Below are positions 9,940 through 21,448 of a stretch of 64,000 nucleotides of DNA, piece by piece. The DNA is from Azolla caroliniana (Eukaryota > Polypodiophyta). The stretch spans positions 12,834,001 through 12,898,000 of the forward strand of contig JBHGNT010000020.1 of assembly GCA_043228905.1 (NCBI GenBank), read 5' to 3'. The notes beneath the pieces were generated by a model, which saw only the letters and a program-made list of their open reading frames with translations, was not told the DNA's origin and did not search any database. How positions within the stretch are numbered: position 1 is the first letter of the stretch; each line of letters starts with the position of its first letter. Both the position numbers and the translations under genes were made by a program.

Positions 9940-11640
9940 GAAGAGTATGCATCCATCTTATCTTATCCCATCTTCCCTAAATATAAGCATTGAATCCCAC
10001 AACCTTTTAAAATGCACTTGCTTCCTAAAAATAGCATGAGAATTCCCTGTAAAACTTTCATATTGGCCATGTAATGTATGGCCATGTAATGTATGAATGT
10101 ATTGGCCATGTAAAACAATTACTATAGAAACATTGTGAGGAACATTGTCAAAAATAATGCACATCGCGCCTTCCAAATCACCCAAATCAAGGTAGATGAA
10201 ACTGTCTTCCAAATAATATCATCCCTAATTTGCAACCTATCAATCACAAATGGTTGAACCATTTGTACAAGGGGGGAACTATATGAAAAGCTTTCACCAT
10301 ATCCTCCTTTTCATACAACAACAATTGTCCCTCTAGAATGCCCAACTTGACAACACCCCAAATGATGGCAAATGATCACACAATTAACTTGTATCAATAC
10401 CAGGAGACATAAAACTCTCTTCCATACTTGCTTAATTTTAGGACAAGACCACACAACATGCTTAATTGATTCCATCATACATCCACAACCAAACCCACAC
10501 GAATTAAAATCTATTTGTTGTAACGAGGCCCGAACAAGTAATGCATAATGCATTACCAACCAATGGAAAAACATCATCTTCTTGGGAATATTCATACTCC
10601 ATATCTAGTAAAGAGGCCCCATTTACCAACCACAAATTTGTAGCAAATGGCAGATGCAATTTCTTACTTAAGAGCAATTTTCGTCCCAACTTAACATAAT
10701 ATTGAAAAAATTAGATAAGTTTATTTTGAGATGAAGAAGAGGGGTCGTTTCCATAGATAATCTAATGGATCCCAATGCATGTCCAACAATGACTTTTTTT
10801 AAAATATCCATAACTGTCAAAATAACATACTATTAGAACTTAGAAGGAGGAGGATCTAAAACCCAAGTTTTACTTGACTTCCTAACCACTCTCATCGGAA
10901 ATTGCATTGTTGTTGGCCATATTGGAGATTCAACATCAATAATCTTCCTTCCTCAGATACATCAAAATAATAACATCCTCATTAAGATGTTATTCATTTT
11001 ACTCCTTTAATAACACCAAACGGTGTAAAGTATCCAAAACAAACATGCATAATAGAAGGTGACCAATTAGAGAGAAAAATCCCTAAAGATGACTGAATAA
11101 CATCAAACATAGAAACTAAAACCCCTACAAATGGAACCATCGATTTCAGAACTATGAAGATGAAAACGTAATTTTCCCAAGAAGCAACTATGGCAGTTAT
11201 ATCATTATCCAATGCAACCTTGGTCGAGTTCCAAACAAAAAACCTCTTTCGTAAAAAAAAATAGAATTTCAAATCAAAGGTTGTTGCAACAGTTCTTCAT
11301 TTGAAGATGGAAATCTACAGATCAATAAGAATTTAACAACATCCCATGCTCTACAAATATTGGCCGTAAAAGCATGTATCTAGCTTGTCTTAAATTTTGA
11401 CAAAAATGTCCATCTTAGAGATGACTTCCAAGGGCCACCATTAGACGGTTTAATATCAACAAAACGGTTTAAAAGAAACTCCGACCATAGACCCTAAGTA
11501 GGCAACATAGCTCTAACAACAAATTTTGCCAAAGGAGCCTTACATTGACTATTTGGATCTACTAAACCTAGACATCCATCAGCCTTCTACTTAGAGTCCA
11601 AGCATCCAACAACCTTCTACTTAGAGTCCATGCATCATCA
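9940..11640 (-). mobile_element. LINE (L1-type) remnant, ORF2 C-terminal part
   Basis: Minus-strand fragments include LGLVDPNSQCKAPLAKFVVRAM near 11520-11580, the post-RT segment that also occurs in the plus-strand LINE as GLGLVDPVHQSKALLGKL. They also include a zinc-binding segment CGFGCGCMMESIKHVVWSC (10440-10510), the zf-RVT tail. Stops and frameshifts are frequent. Nothing upstream of the post-RT region was recognised, so it is 5' truncated as LINE copies usually are. Confidence 0.72.
11573..11632. repeat. Short tandem duplication, about 30 bp x 2
   Basis: The stretch containing CCTTCTACTTAGAGTCCA occurs twice in a row with small changes. Confidence 0.6.
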
Positions 11641-11649
11641 CTCCACCTT

Positions 11650-12990
11650 CGTCACTCTCATCATTAGGATCCTCAACCATATCAAAGTTTCCTAATACAC
11701 ACAAATGATCAACGACCTGAAATGCACTATCAAACCTATTGGATCCCACATATGTAATTGGGAGTATCCAAATGCAAAAAGGCAACCTTTTTTTACCAAC
11801 TTTGTCTGCAACATGAAGTTTTTAGAGACCCTGACAAGGGGCAAAGGAAGATGTGTTTCAGACGGTTCTAACTACATATGTGGTCTCATGGAATGCAATG
11901 ATGATAGAGCTTATAGAACATGGATGTTTCGATGAAACACTAACTTGTTTTCACATGTTATAGATTGACGGTATGGTCCCCGATTCTAACACCTTTATAT
12001 GTGGTCTCCTAGCTTGTCATAGCAAAGGTGTTATTGGCAAAGGTTGAGAGTTGTATTCATGGACTATAATTATCCTTATCTTGCCAAATATCATCGCTTA
12101 TATTTGGTCCTTTCTTTGATGATATATACTTGTGGAGATGGAAATTATTATATACTATTTGTATAGTGCCTCTGGCCTTTTTAATTTTAATACTATGGAG
12201 CATATTTTTTATGGAAAAAAAGGCAACCTTTTTATTTCTATTGCTTAGTGAAGTGTAAGTCTTTGACTTTAATACATGCTATTAAGAATGATATCAACAT
12301 CTATTAACCAAGCAAAATTATAAAAAAAATCCAACTCAATGCTTGAAGTAAGCAATGCAATTGAACATTGTCGTCAATGAAAAATGTGTCTATTATGATA
12401 TGTTTTATGAACCATAAGTAACAAACATAATAATTTTGTTTACAAAATCATATCCCAATTGGTTTGATAAGTCTTGGATGTTCCCTAATCATCATCTCTT
12501 AATGCTAAAGGTCACAATCTTGATTGTCAACGCGAACTACTTTGAAATATTTTATGAACCCCATATTAAATGTGTCTTTTAACATTGTTTGGATTTGACC
12601 CCATTATAGTCATTTATTTATTCAAATCGAGTACGTCGAGTACATGAGCATCACTCTTGTCCACACCGCAACCTTCCTTTTTATACCGTTACTGTCCATC
12701 TTATGCATGTTTTTTTTCAATATTTAAGTCCATACGATGAAGATGATAGAGTAAAAGCATTTTAATAATATATGAAAATCAAGAATCATTTGAAAATTAC
12801 AAAAAATGTATGGCAAAAGTTTTGAGTGAGAAATGCAAGATCTCCATACCCTAGAAGAAGCAGTGGGCCAAGGTAGACTCTCTTAAGAGAGAAAGACATG
12901 TTATTGTTGCACATATAGTAACACATATTAAAAATAAAAACTACAAGTTGGGTGCAAATCCGGTAGAAAAAGAAAAGATATAACCTTTGT
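11650..12990. other. Intergenic, no gene recognised
   Basis: AT-rich sequence with only short frames, none resembling a known protein. No tRNA, LTR or long repeat was seen. Confidence 0.6.
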
Positions 12991-13018
12991 TGCTTCAAGA
13001 TATAAAAAACAAGATAAC

Positions 13019-13612
13019 TTGTCACTATTTGTTGAAGAGGTGGTAGTATGTACACCTGAGGTCATGTTAAAAAGTGGAACACTTAGACAAGAATCTGCCA
13101 TGGGCTCCCCTTCCTCCATTGGCAAAAGTGGAAGTATGGGATTGAGAGCAATGAAAGACTGGTTGCGTAATGGGAGGTGTCAAGAAAGCTCATCCATCAC
13201 TCCTGAAATTCAAAAGTTGCAAGTGGTGGGACAAGGAAGTAAGGAGGCAAATGTTAGAGTTCCAATCAAATTTGTTAGGTCAAAAATATTGGAAGGGGAC
13301 ACGCTGGACAAGGGATATAGGTTTAGTTAGCAAGCTCTCACAAGACTGACTGATTTGTCACAAGTGGAAGCTCTAGGGCTAAGGGTTTATGTAGTTGTTG
13401 CTGAACGAAACAAGCTGCCAGCTATAGGCGTCTCTTTTGATCTAACAGACCTAGAGGTTACAACCAGTAACTTGCCACGGATCTCCAACTTTATAGAAGT
13501 TAAGGCACACAAATACTTCCACGGCTTGCCTATCACCTGGAATGGAGATAAATGGAGGTTGATGTGGCTGAATGCTGGAATGATATGTGGGATTTTTCAT
13601 GAATCGCATTAA
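13019..13612 (+). pseudogene. Possible ORF1 remnant upstream of the LINE ORF2
   Basis: Two overlapping frames (13019-13330 and 13355-13612) lie directly upstream of ORF2 in the same orientation. I see no zinc knuckle or DUF4283-type signature in them, so the assignment rests on position only. They could equally be unrelated flanking sequence. Confidence 0.3.
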
Positions 13613-13804
13613 AAATCAAATTTTACTATGCCTAGAGGAGACGATAGACTCCCTCGATGAGGTGTTGCACTTCCACGAGGAGGAAATGGCAGAAGCTACA
13701 AGGCAAGATGTTGTTTTAGGATGGGAGAGGATCAAGGCAGGAGGTTGGGCATGGGCTTGTAGGGAGGGACTATGTCCGGCTTGGGAGACTTCACAATTGT
13801 TCTC

Positions 13805-14540
13805 ATGAAATTAATCACGTGGAACATACAAGGTCTAGGCGGTAGCAAATGTATGTTGGAGAGGAAGAACCTCCGCCAAGAGTTCAAATCCCCTAGCTTT
13901 AGGGGTATCCCAGACATTTTGCTCTTGCAAGAGCACCATTTGAGTGCGAACAGAATCTCGAGTATTGGCAATCCTCTAGCGGGGATTGGCATACTTTTTG
14001 GTCCCCAGCACAAGGTGAGCATGGTAGAAAAGGGGGTGTCTGTACATCTATCAAGAATAATCCAGATATTATTGTTGTGGACCAAGGCACCATCGTGGAG
14101 GGACGTGCCATCTATGTGAGAGTCAGATGGCAACAACGTATCATTGGAATAATAAATGTGTACACGCCCAATTCGACAACGATGCAGGCCCTTTTTTGGA
14201 GGCAATTGGCCGATGGATTGCCGATGGCAGATGCATGGATCGTCGCAGGGGATTTTAACATGACTTTGCACACAGAGGACAAGGTGGGGGGCATGCATAC
14301 GGCGGTGCAGGGGTCAGAGTTAGTTGCATGGGATTTGTTGATGGGCAGAATGGGAGTGAAAGATGCTTGGTATGTACTAAAAAAGCCTGGAGCTCGCTAT
14401 GCTTCTCAAGAGCAGGCTGCAATATAAATGGCTATTGTATGTCTCGCATAGACAAAATATACATAAGCTCGGAACTGGAAAAATATGGCAGCAATGTTGA
14501 AATCATCGCAGGTTCAGCTTACTCTGATCACATGTCGGTT
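13805..14540 (+). pseudogene. LINE ORF2 endonuclease domain (APE type)
   Basis: It starts with ATG and the ITWNIQGLG strand typical of plant L1 endonucleases. ILLLQEHHL carries the metal-binding glutamate. A frame change near a G run at about 14030 follows, then IINVYTPNS, AWIVAGDFNM with the catalytic Asp-Asn, and SRIDKIYISSEL. The SDH triplet (YSDHMSV) near 14525 carries the catalytic histidine. A second frame change lies near 14420. All main catalytic motifs are present but spread over three frames. The enzyme would nick target DNA to prime reverse transcription. Confidence 0.85.
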
Positions 14541-16387
14541 ACGATTACGCTGGTCACTCAGAGGCTGAACAAAAGGGACTGCAACTTAAGGATTAGTGGT
14601 AAACTTTTTGAGGATGTGGAGGTGAGAAGTAAGATAAGGAGTATATGGGAAAATAATCTAGTTGGTTGCGGTGCTTTGGATAATCTTCGAGGAAAGATTA
14701 TTGAAACTTCAAAGTATTTGCATGAAGAGACTAAAAATATATTTGAGAGGTCCAAGGAAAGAGAGGTGAGACTAAGAAGATCGATAGCGGCTGCCCAAAG
14801 AATGCTTCAGAAAAATCCCAAGTGTCTTTGGTCGAGATCAAGTCTGGAGGTTGCTAAAGAAACACTACAACGGATTGTGTCAAGAAATAAGATGGTATTC
14901 AGGAGTTCAGCAGCTTGGTGGAGCAGGAATGGGGACAAGGTGAACCAACAATTTTTTAAGTTTAAAAAACCGAGCACAAATGGTAACTTCAATCCTAAAC
15001 TGATCAAGGAGGATGGTTCACTATCAGAAGATGTATTGGAGATCATGGAGGCAGTCACATCTCACTATAGTCGGCTACTATCAAATAGTTATAGTCTCCC
15101 AGCCCAGCCTTCGCTGGCAGAATTTGTATTGGAGGGAATGCAACCAAGAATTTTAGAGGTTGCACAAGTTAAGTTGTCAGGGCCATTATTGGAAGAAGAG
15201 GTGTCAGACGCTTTGGCAAGTATATGTAGTACATCTTGTCCAGGCAACGACGGATTATCAAAAGATTTTTATGAAAATTTTTGGGAACTAATTAAGGTTG
15301 ACCTGATTGCTGGACTAAATGAGGCATGGGATGATGGGTACCTCCCTTAACATTTTAAAGAGGGACTAATATTTCTAATTCCTAAGGTAAAGGGTATAGT
15401 TACGGATGTGAGGCAATGGAGACCGATTACGTTGCTCAACATAATCTATACGATTTTTGCTAATATGCTGGCCAAGAGGGTCAAACCCCTCTTAAATGCG
15501 CTAATTAGTGTTGGACAAACAGGATTCATGGAAAATAGATGTATAATTGATAATGTGTTGACCTTTTGGGAAGCGATTGCCTTGGCGAAGAAAACCAATC
15601 AACATATTGCATGCCTCATGCTTGACTTTGAGAAGGCATATGACAGAGTACAGTGGCCTTTTTTAGACAAAGTCATGGAGCGGTTGGGACTACCCTCAAA
15701 ATGGAGAGCAGTTGTGTTGGCCTTTTACAAAGGAAGCTTCAGTAGGGTGTTGGTATTAGGGCAACGGGGCCTGATGCCATTATGCAAGTCTGTCTGGCAG
15801 GGGTGCCCATTGGCCCCCTATCTTTATTTATTTATTTCAGAGGCATTCTCTTTCTTTCTAAATAGACCGGATGCAGTAATTCGGGGTTTGGTTGTCCCAC
15901 ATGCTTGCAAGGACTTGTTGGACTCCATGTATGCAGATGACACTATGCTCTATCTGCAAGGCAATGATGCTAATTTACAACAGGCTGAAAAACGGATTGA
16001 GTTGTTTTGTGAAGCATCAGGGGGGGAAATTAATTGGAACAAAAGTAGAGGGTTTTGGGTAAGTCCAAACTCCATGCCGCATTGGCAACCTAATGCTGAT
16101 TTTCAATGGGTTCCTAATGGAAGGGCTGTTAAGTATTTGGGCTTTTTGGTGGGAGTAGAGATTCAGAAAAATCAGCAGCTTGAGCAAGTGAAAGAAAAAA
16201 TTAGAAAAAAGCTTCGGTTATGGACATCAGTAAAGCTTTCCCTTGCAAATAGAGTGGTTGTGGTAAACCACATTTTGTTGGCCACCATGTGGCACTCGTT
16301 GGCATGTTGGATGTTAGATAAAGATTGCATAAAAAATATTAAGGCAATGGTGAGAGGGTTCCTTTGGTCGGGTAGAGACCATGAGAC
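14541..16387 (+). pseudogene. LINE ORF2 reverse transcriptase
   Basis: The frame reads from the endonuclease-RT linker to the nested element, broken by one TAA at 15348-15350 (YLP-stop-HFKEGLIFLIPK). RT blocks: RQWRPITLLN, FMENRCIIDNVL, CLMLDFEKAYDRVQW with the first aspartate, GCPLAPYLYL, and the catalytic box MYADDTMLY near 15930. The thumb region follows (VKYLGFLVG, LSLANRVVVVNHIL). The copia insertion cuts it in the codons for His-Glu-Thr. Confidence 0.9.
16383..16387. repeat. Target-site duplication of the intact copia, left (GAGAC)
   Basis: GAGAC directly precedes the LTR and is repeated at 21731-21735, directly after the other LTR. Confidence 0.95.
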
Positions 16388-16669
16388 TGTCGAATACCTG
16401 TGTATAATGGACGTATTCACACCATCCCGTTTTGGCCATTTATGTAATTAGCATAAAGGGCAGTTGCCCTAAGTCGGTCACTATATATAGTGACCTTGTA
16501 ACCTCTTTGTGAGGTTGGTTGTTGTATTGTTGTTTTATGAAATAAGAAACTCTTTTGTGTCTCTCTCTCTCTCTCTCTCTGTGCAACGACCTACATTCTG
16601 TCATACACAGGGAATAAACAGGAATCGAGTGCTTCAAGATCTTCCGCACAGACGACATTGCTTCCAACA
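16388..16669 (+). repeat. 5' LTR of the intact copia (282 bp)
   Basis: It starts TGTCGAATACC and ends CTTCCAACA. It contains a TATATATA core inside a perfect 20 bp palindrome (16476-16495), a GGGCA-GT-TGCCC hairpin (16458-16469) and a (TC)n run near 16560-16580. It reads the same as 21449-21730. Confidence 0.95.
16476..16495 (+). promoter_or_regulatory. Probable LTR core promoter: TATA box in a perfect palindrome
   Basis: GGTCACTATATATAGTGACC equals its own reverse complement, and the TATA element sits at its centre. Transcription would start 25-35 bp downstream, in the LTR, giving the R region. Whether the flanking arms bind a factor is unknown. Confidence 0.55.
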
Positions 16670-16671
16670 TC

Positions 16672-16684
16672 TGGTATCAGAGCC
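16672..16684 (+). other. Primer-binding site of the intact copia
   Basis: TGGTATCAGAGCC starts two bases after the LTR and matches the usual plant copia site for the 3' end of initiator tRNA-Met. Confidence 0.88.
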
Positions 16685-17241
16685 TGCACAGTAGTCGGTC
16701 CCTCAATCCGCTGTCGGCCGTCGTCTCTGCATTCGGTTTCCTGCGTCATTCGAAGAAGAGAGAAGAAGAAGAAAAACCAGGTTTGCATCTCATCGCGTTA
16801 GATCATCTTTGTTTGGAGTAAGCCAGCAGGTTGTACTCCGCTCCCCGTGATCGTAACCGCTCGAGGTGAAATCCCCTTGTGCAACTCTGACAACAACCCA
16901 AATTCGTGCTTCATCTGGCTGATCGACATTCGGGAGGATCAGTCGGATCCGTCTCTCTCGTCGCTGCAGTCAACCGAAGCAAAATCGGTTCAGATAATCG
17001 GTTTTAATAATCGGTATTCGGCATATATATCCGAAACGAACCAGGCTCCGACTCGGCAACATTCGGGAAGACCAGTCGGTTCTGTCCCTCAAGCTACCGA
17101 AGTCAATTCGAGCAAGTTCCGAAGCCGAACCGACTCGGGTTCAAATCTGACTAGAACGATATCGGGTGAGCCAACCGGCTGCACTCCAACAAGGTTCGTA
17201 GTCAACTTCGAACCGAGCCTCGTCAACTGAAACCGAATTTG
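16685..17241 (+). other. Leader of the intact copia (about 570 bp with the primer site)
   Basis: Untranslated stretch between the primer site and the gag-pol ATG. It is unusually rich in TCGG and CGGTT steps from about 16930 on, like the coding part. A 127 codon frame crosses it, but it has no ATG start, so no leader protein is proposed. Confidence 0.6.
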
Positions 17242-20200
17242 ATGGCATCAACATCCGGCTCGTCAGAAATGAGTCTACGAAAGTTCGATGGATCGAACTT
17301 CAACTTCTGGAAGGAACAAATGCAGGACTATCTCATAGTCAAGGGGCAGATCGATCCCATCGAACATGAAGAACCTCCAGAAGGATACAAACCAATTGAG
17401 TGGCAAAAGCTGGACAGAATCGTCCGCGCCACGATTCGGATGCACCTATCGGAATCAGTATACTTCACAGTGCAATCGTGTACGACAGCATTCGAACTGT
17501 GGAAAACACTGTCGGACACTTACGAAAAGAAGGTCGCCGCAACAAAGATGTTTCTGATCCGGCGCCTCTACAACTTGCGGATGAAAGAGTCCGATTCGGT
17601 TCAAGCACACCTCAATGAGTACGAAAGCATAAGCTCCCAAATCTCGTCACAGGGGACGGCAATCGAGGATGAACTCAGAGCAATGATACTCATGAGTAGC
17701 CTTCCCTCATCATGGGAAACTTTCGTCACAACCGTGTGCAACGCGTCAACCACGGCTGTCAAATACTCCGAAGTCACGAGCGCAATTCTGACCGAAGCAG
17801 CTCGGAGAAAGTCTTTTGCCAAAGACTCAACAGACGACGCTTACGTAGTACAAGGTTCGACAGACCGATCGAACATACGAGGAAGAGATTCCTCACGACC
17901 GCCGAACAATCAGCGAAGACGGAGCCAGTCACGGGATAACCGAATCTGCAACTATTGCAAGAAACCCGGACACATCAAAGCCGACTGCCGCGCACTCAAG
18001 AACAAGAACAACAAGAAGAGTGGCCGGCATGAGGAGGTCAACTACGTCAGCTTCTCAGCTGATGTGCTACCAGACGACCCGAATATACTATCAATCGAAA
18101 ATCCAGTCGGATCAGAAGTTCTACTCACGACTGAAGAGTCGAGCACATGGCTCTTAGATTCGGGCGCGTCATTTCACGTGACTCCTCATCGATCCCAATT
18201 TCGGCAATATACGATCCGTCACTCCGACTCAGTTCGAGTCGGCAACTCACAACACTGTGACATCATCGGAATCGGCACAGTAGAGCTCAACCTTGCAGGT
18301 GGCTCTACACTTGTACTCCACAATGTCCGACATGTACCCGAGCTCTCAAGGCCTTTGATCTCAGTCGGACAACTAGATGAAGACGGCATTCGTGCCGGTT
18401 TTTCTTCGGGAGGGTGGACACTCCACAGGGGGAACCTCCTGCTTGCTAGAGGACCTAAGATACACTCCTTGTATCCGTTACATGTTACGCTCAGAGAGGG
18501 TAACCTGTTTTTGGTGGATATTCCTGTGTCATCACTATGGCACCGAAGACTAGGACACCTCAGCAAGGCCGGCATCACGCACCTATCCAGAGCCGGATAC
18601 ATCCCCAAACTCTCCTTCTCCGACCATCAATTCTGCGAGCATTGCCAGTATGGCAAACAAGCAGCCGCATCACACCCGACATCAGCACCCAGAGAAACGA
18701 GACCTCTTGATTTAGTCCATTCGGACGTCTGTGGCCCAATGCCGCATCAGTCTCTAGGCGGTGCCTCTTACTTCGTCACTTTTATTGACGACTCGACTCG
18801 AAAGGTGTGGGCGTATCCAATTCGCACCAAAGATCGGGTCTTCTCGATCTTCTCCGATTGGCTCGCTATGGTAGAAAATCAAACCGACCGAAAGCTGAAA
18901 TGCCTTCGGACCGACAATGGGGGAGAGTTTAAATCCGAAGAATTCGTCAAATTCTGCCGACAACGCGGCATCCGACGTGAATTTACGGCACCACACAGTC
19001 CGGAGCAAAACGGGATCGCCGAACGAATGAATCGGACAATCCAAGAACGGATAGTTTCCATGCTCCAACACTCCGGACTGTCGGATGGCTTCTGGGCAGA
19101 GGCTCTACTCACGGCAGTACACATAATCAATATGTCGCCAAGTAGACCTCTAGGACTTCAAATTCCTCAGGAACTATGGATCGGCAGCAAGCCGAATTAC
19201 GACAAGCTGAGGATCTTCGGATGCGAGGCGTACGCCCTTATTCCGAAAGATGATCGCCGAAAACTTGCACCTCGGTCCAGGAAATGCATTTTCCTTGGAT
19301 ATGGATCAGACGGCGAAATGGGATACCGACTCTGGGACCCCGAACGCAGACAAATCGTTCGAAGTTCGGACGTTGTGTTCAACGAGTCGGCTATGAATCC
19401 ACCAGTCGAAAAACCGATCGAAGTCCGAAGGGTAACGTTCTCCGATGTGCCGACCCTTCAAGAAGGCCCTGCTCTTAACACACGGTCAGCTTCACGGGTA
19501 GCTGAACCTTATCCTACCGACTCGGACAACTCTGACTCGGCACAGCCGAATGATTCGGTTTCGGACCATCCGACCTCGATACCCGATGCGACCAGTCCAA
19601 TCATACCTCGACGATCCGAGAGACTGTCGCAACCTCCGGAGAGGTATTCTCCTGGAATTTTCTTCACCGACGCCGGCGAACCGACGTCTTACGAAGAAGC
19701 ATCGACATCTGTCGATTCGGCCACCTGGCATCTGGCGATGGAGTCGGAAATGCACTCCATCCGTGCAAACAAGACTTGGGATCTGGTCGAATTACCTAGG
19801 AACCGACGTGCTCTTCCTTGCAAGTGGGTTTATCGACTAAAAGAGACGTCTGATTCGACCACCCCAAAGTACAAGGCCAGATTAGTTGCGAAGGGCTTCC
19901 GACAAGAATATGGCGTCGACTTCGACGAGATTTTTTCACCAGTGGTGAAAATGACAACCCTTCGTTTTCTGCTCGGCGTCGTGGCAGCCGACAACTTGGA
20001 GCTGATTCAGCTAGATGTCAAAACAGCCTTCCTCCATGGTGATCTCGAGGAGGAAATTTATATGGAGCAGCCAAAAGGCTTCGTGGCAACTGGCCAAGAA
20101 CATCTAGTCTGCCGACTCAGGAAGAGTCTATACGGCCTCAAACAGGCACCGCGACAATGGTACAAGAAGTTCGACGACTTCATCCAATCGATCGGCTTCT

Positions 20201-21255
20201 CCAAAAGCGATGAGGACCATTGTCTCTTCACCAATACAGCTCAAGATGGATCACCCATCTTCCTCATCATTTACGTGGACGACATGCTAATTTCTGGCCG
20301 CCACGCGGGCGACCTTGCCGATCTCGTTCGGCAACTGCGGTTGAAGTTTGCCATGAAGGACCTCGGTCCGGCACGACACATCCTTGGCATGAAGATTAGT
20401 CGGCATCGCGATAAACGACATCTTTTTTTGTCTCAGACCGACTATATCGGACGTGTCTTGGAACGCTTCAACATGCAATCAGCCAAATCTGCTTCAACCC
20501 CACTCCCTATGAATCTTCGGCTCTCTCAGCGAGACTGCCCGACATCCGGTTCGGAGGGGGAAGATATGAAGTCGGTACCGTATGCACCGGCAGTCGGCTC
20601 CCTTATGTACCTGATGGTCGCGACACGGCCTGACATCTCTCATGCCGTAGGAGTCGTTAGCAGATTTATGCACAATCCTGGCCGATCGCATTGGAACGCA
20701 GTCAAGCATGTGTTCAGATATCTGGCTGGCACAAAAGATCACGGCATTCTTTTCGGTCCGAACCGAACCTCAGGCGTAGTCGGTTACACCGACTCGGACT
20801 TCGCCGGCTGTATAGACAGTCGGAAATCAACAACCGGATACTGCTTCAAATTCGGCAATGGAGCAATCTCGTGGAAGTCGAAACTTCAGGAGTGCACAGC
20901 GACCTCAACGACCGAAGCAGAATATGTAGCTGCGTCCGACGCAGCAAAAGAAGCTTTGTGGCTCGGTCGGCTGGCGCACACGTTTCGACAAGTCGAACAT
21001 GACTCGGCTCCAGTTGTCTACAGCGACAGTCAAGGTGCTGTTGCCTTGTCGAAAAATCCGGTTCACCACAACGCCTCCAAACATATCGATGTTCGATATC
21101 ACTTCGTTCGGGACTGCGTCATTTCAGGGAAAATCGGTCTAGAGAAAATATCCACAACCGACAATGTCGCAGATGGAATGACCAAGTGTCTTTCGGCAGA
21201 CCGTTTTCGGTCTCTTCGGCATCAGATGGGCGTAACGACAAACCAGTCCGGTTAG
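17242..21255 (+). CDS. Copia gag-pol polyprotein, 1,337 aa, intact
   Basis: One frame from ATG 17242 to TAG 21253-21255. Order: a copia gag (about residues 10-170, FDGSNFNFWKEQM), a zinc knuckle with C236, C239, H244 and C249, and protease with D306-S-G. The GAG-pre-integrase finger follows (H434, H439, C465, C468). The integrase core has D495, D558 and E594 (D-D-35-E) with the CHSPEQNG-like block. RT has Y1011-V-D-D1014 and RNase H has D1184, E1225 and D1262. The integrase-RT-RNase H order defines Ty1/copia. Gag and pol share one frame with no shift or stop between them, so gag excess must come from another mechanism. The host LINE sits on both sides. No premature stop or frame change is present. 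Confidence 0.97.
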   Translation: MASTSGSSEMSLRKFDGSNFNFWKEQMQDYLIVKGQIDPIEHEEPPEGYKPIEWQKLDRIVRATIRMHLSESVYFTVQSCTTAFELWKTLSDTYEKKVAATKMFLIRRLYNLRMKESDSVQAHLNEYESISSQISSQGTAIEDELRAMILMSSLPSSWETFVTTVCNASTTAVKYSEVTSAILTEAARRKSFAKDSTDDAYVVQGSTDRSNIRGRDSSRPPNNQRRRSQSRDNRICNYCKKPGHIKADCRALKNKNNKKSGRHEEVNYVSFSADVLPDDPNILSIENPVGSEVLLTTEESSTWLLDSGASFHVTPHRSQFRQYTIRHSDSVRVGNSQHCDIIGIGTVELNLAGGSTLVLHNVRHVPELSRPLISVGQLDEDGIRAGFSSGGWTLHRGNLLLARGPKIHSLYPLHVTLREGNLFLVDIPVSSLWHRRLGHLSKAGITHLSRAGYIPKLSFSDHQFCEHCQYGKQAAASHPTSAPRETRPLDLVHSDVCGPMPHQSLGGASYFVTFIDDSTRKVWAYPIRTKDRVFSIFSDWLAMVENQTDRKLKCLRTDNGGEFKSEEFVKFCRQRGIRREFTAPHSPEQNGIAERMNRTIQERIVSMLQHSGLSDGFWAEALLTAVHIINMSPSRPLGLQIPQELWIGSKPNYDKLRIFGCEAYALIPKDDRRKLAPRSRKCIFLGYGSDGEMGYRLWDPERRQIVRSSDVVFNESAMNPPVEKPIEVRRVTFSDVPTLQEGPALNTRSASRVAEPYPTDSDNSDSAQPNDSVSDHPTSIPDATSPIIPRRSERLSQPPERYSPGIFFTDAGEPTSYEEASTSVDSATWHLAMESEMHSIRANKTWDLVELPRNRRALPCKWVYRLKETSDSTTPKYKARLVAKGFRQEYGVDFDEIFSPVVKMTTLRFLLGVVAADNLELIQLDVKTAFLHGDLEEEIYMEQPKGFVATGQEHLVCRLRKSLYGLKQAPRQWYKKFDDFIQSIGFSKSDEDHCLFTNTAQDGSPIFLIIYVDDMLISGRHAGDLADLVRQLRLKFAMKDLGPARHILGMKISRHRDKRHLFLSQTDYIGRVLERFNMQSAKSASTPLPMNLRLSQRDCPTSGSEGEDMKSVPYAPAVGSLMYLMVATRPDISHAVGVVSRFMHNPGRSHWNAVKHVFRYLAGTKDHGILFGPNRTSGVVGYTDSDFAGCIDSRKSTTGYCFKFGNGAISWKSKLQECTATSTTEAEYVAASDAAKEALWLGRLAHTFRQVEHDSAPVVYSDSQGAVALSKNPVHHNASKHIDVRYHFVRDCVISGKIGLEKISTTDNVADGMTKCLSADRFRSLRHQMGVTTNQSG

Positions 21256-21438
21256 AGCCGGACACAGAGCAGGATGGTTCCCGACAACCGACATCAGTTC
21301 CTTAATGATCGGCTTCAACTGTTCCGACCCGACCAGTTCGGTCTTCTGCCTTCGGACCCTGCCGACTCGAACAAAGCTGATATGTCCGAGAACCTAAGTC
21401 TATATCTGTAACCTTAGATAACCCATGTATACGCCCAT

Positions 21439-21448
21439 TACGGGGGAG
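21439..21448 (+). other. Polypurine tract of the intact copia
   Basis: The sequence TACGGGGGAG abuts the 3' LTR. Its purine run is the expected plus-strand primer. Confidence 0.75.

Noticed and set aside
16847-17230. A 127 codon leader frame in the intact copia
   Set aside because: It has no ATG (it opens at a GTG) and no recognisable domain.
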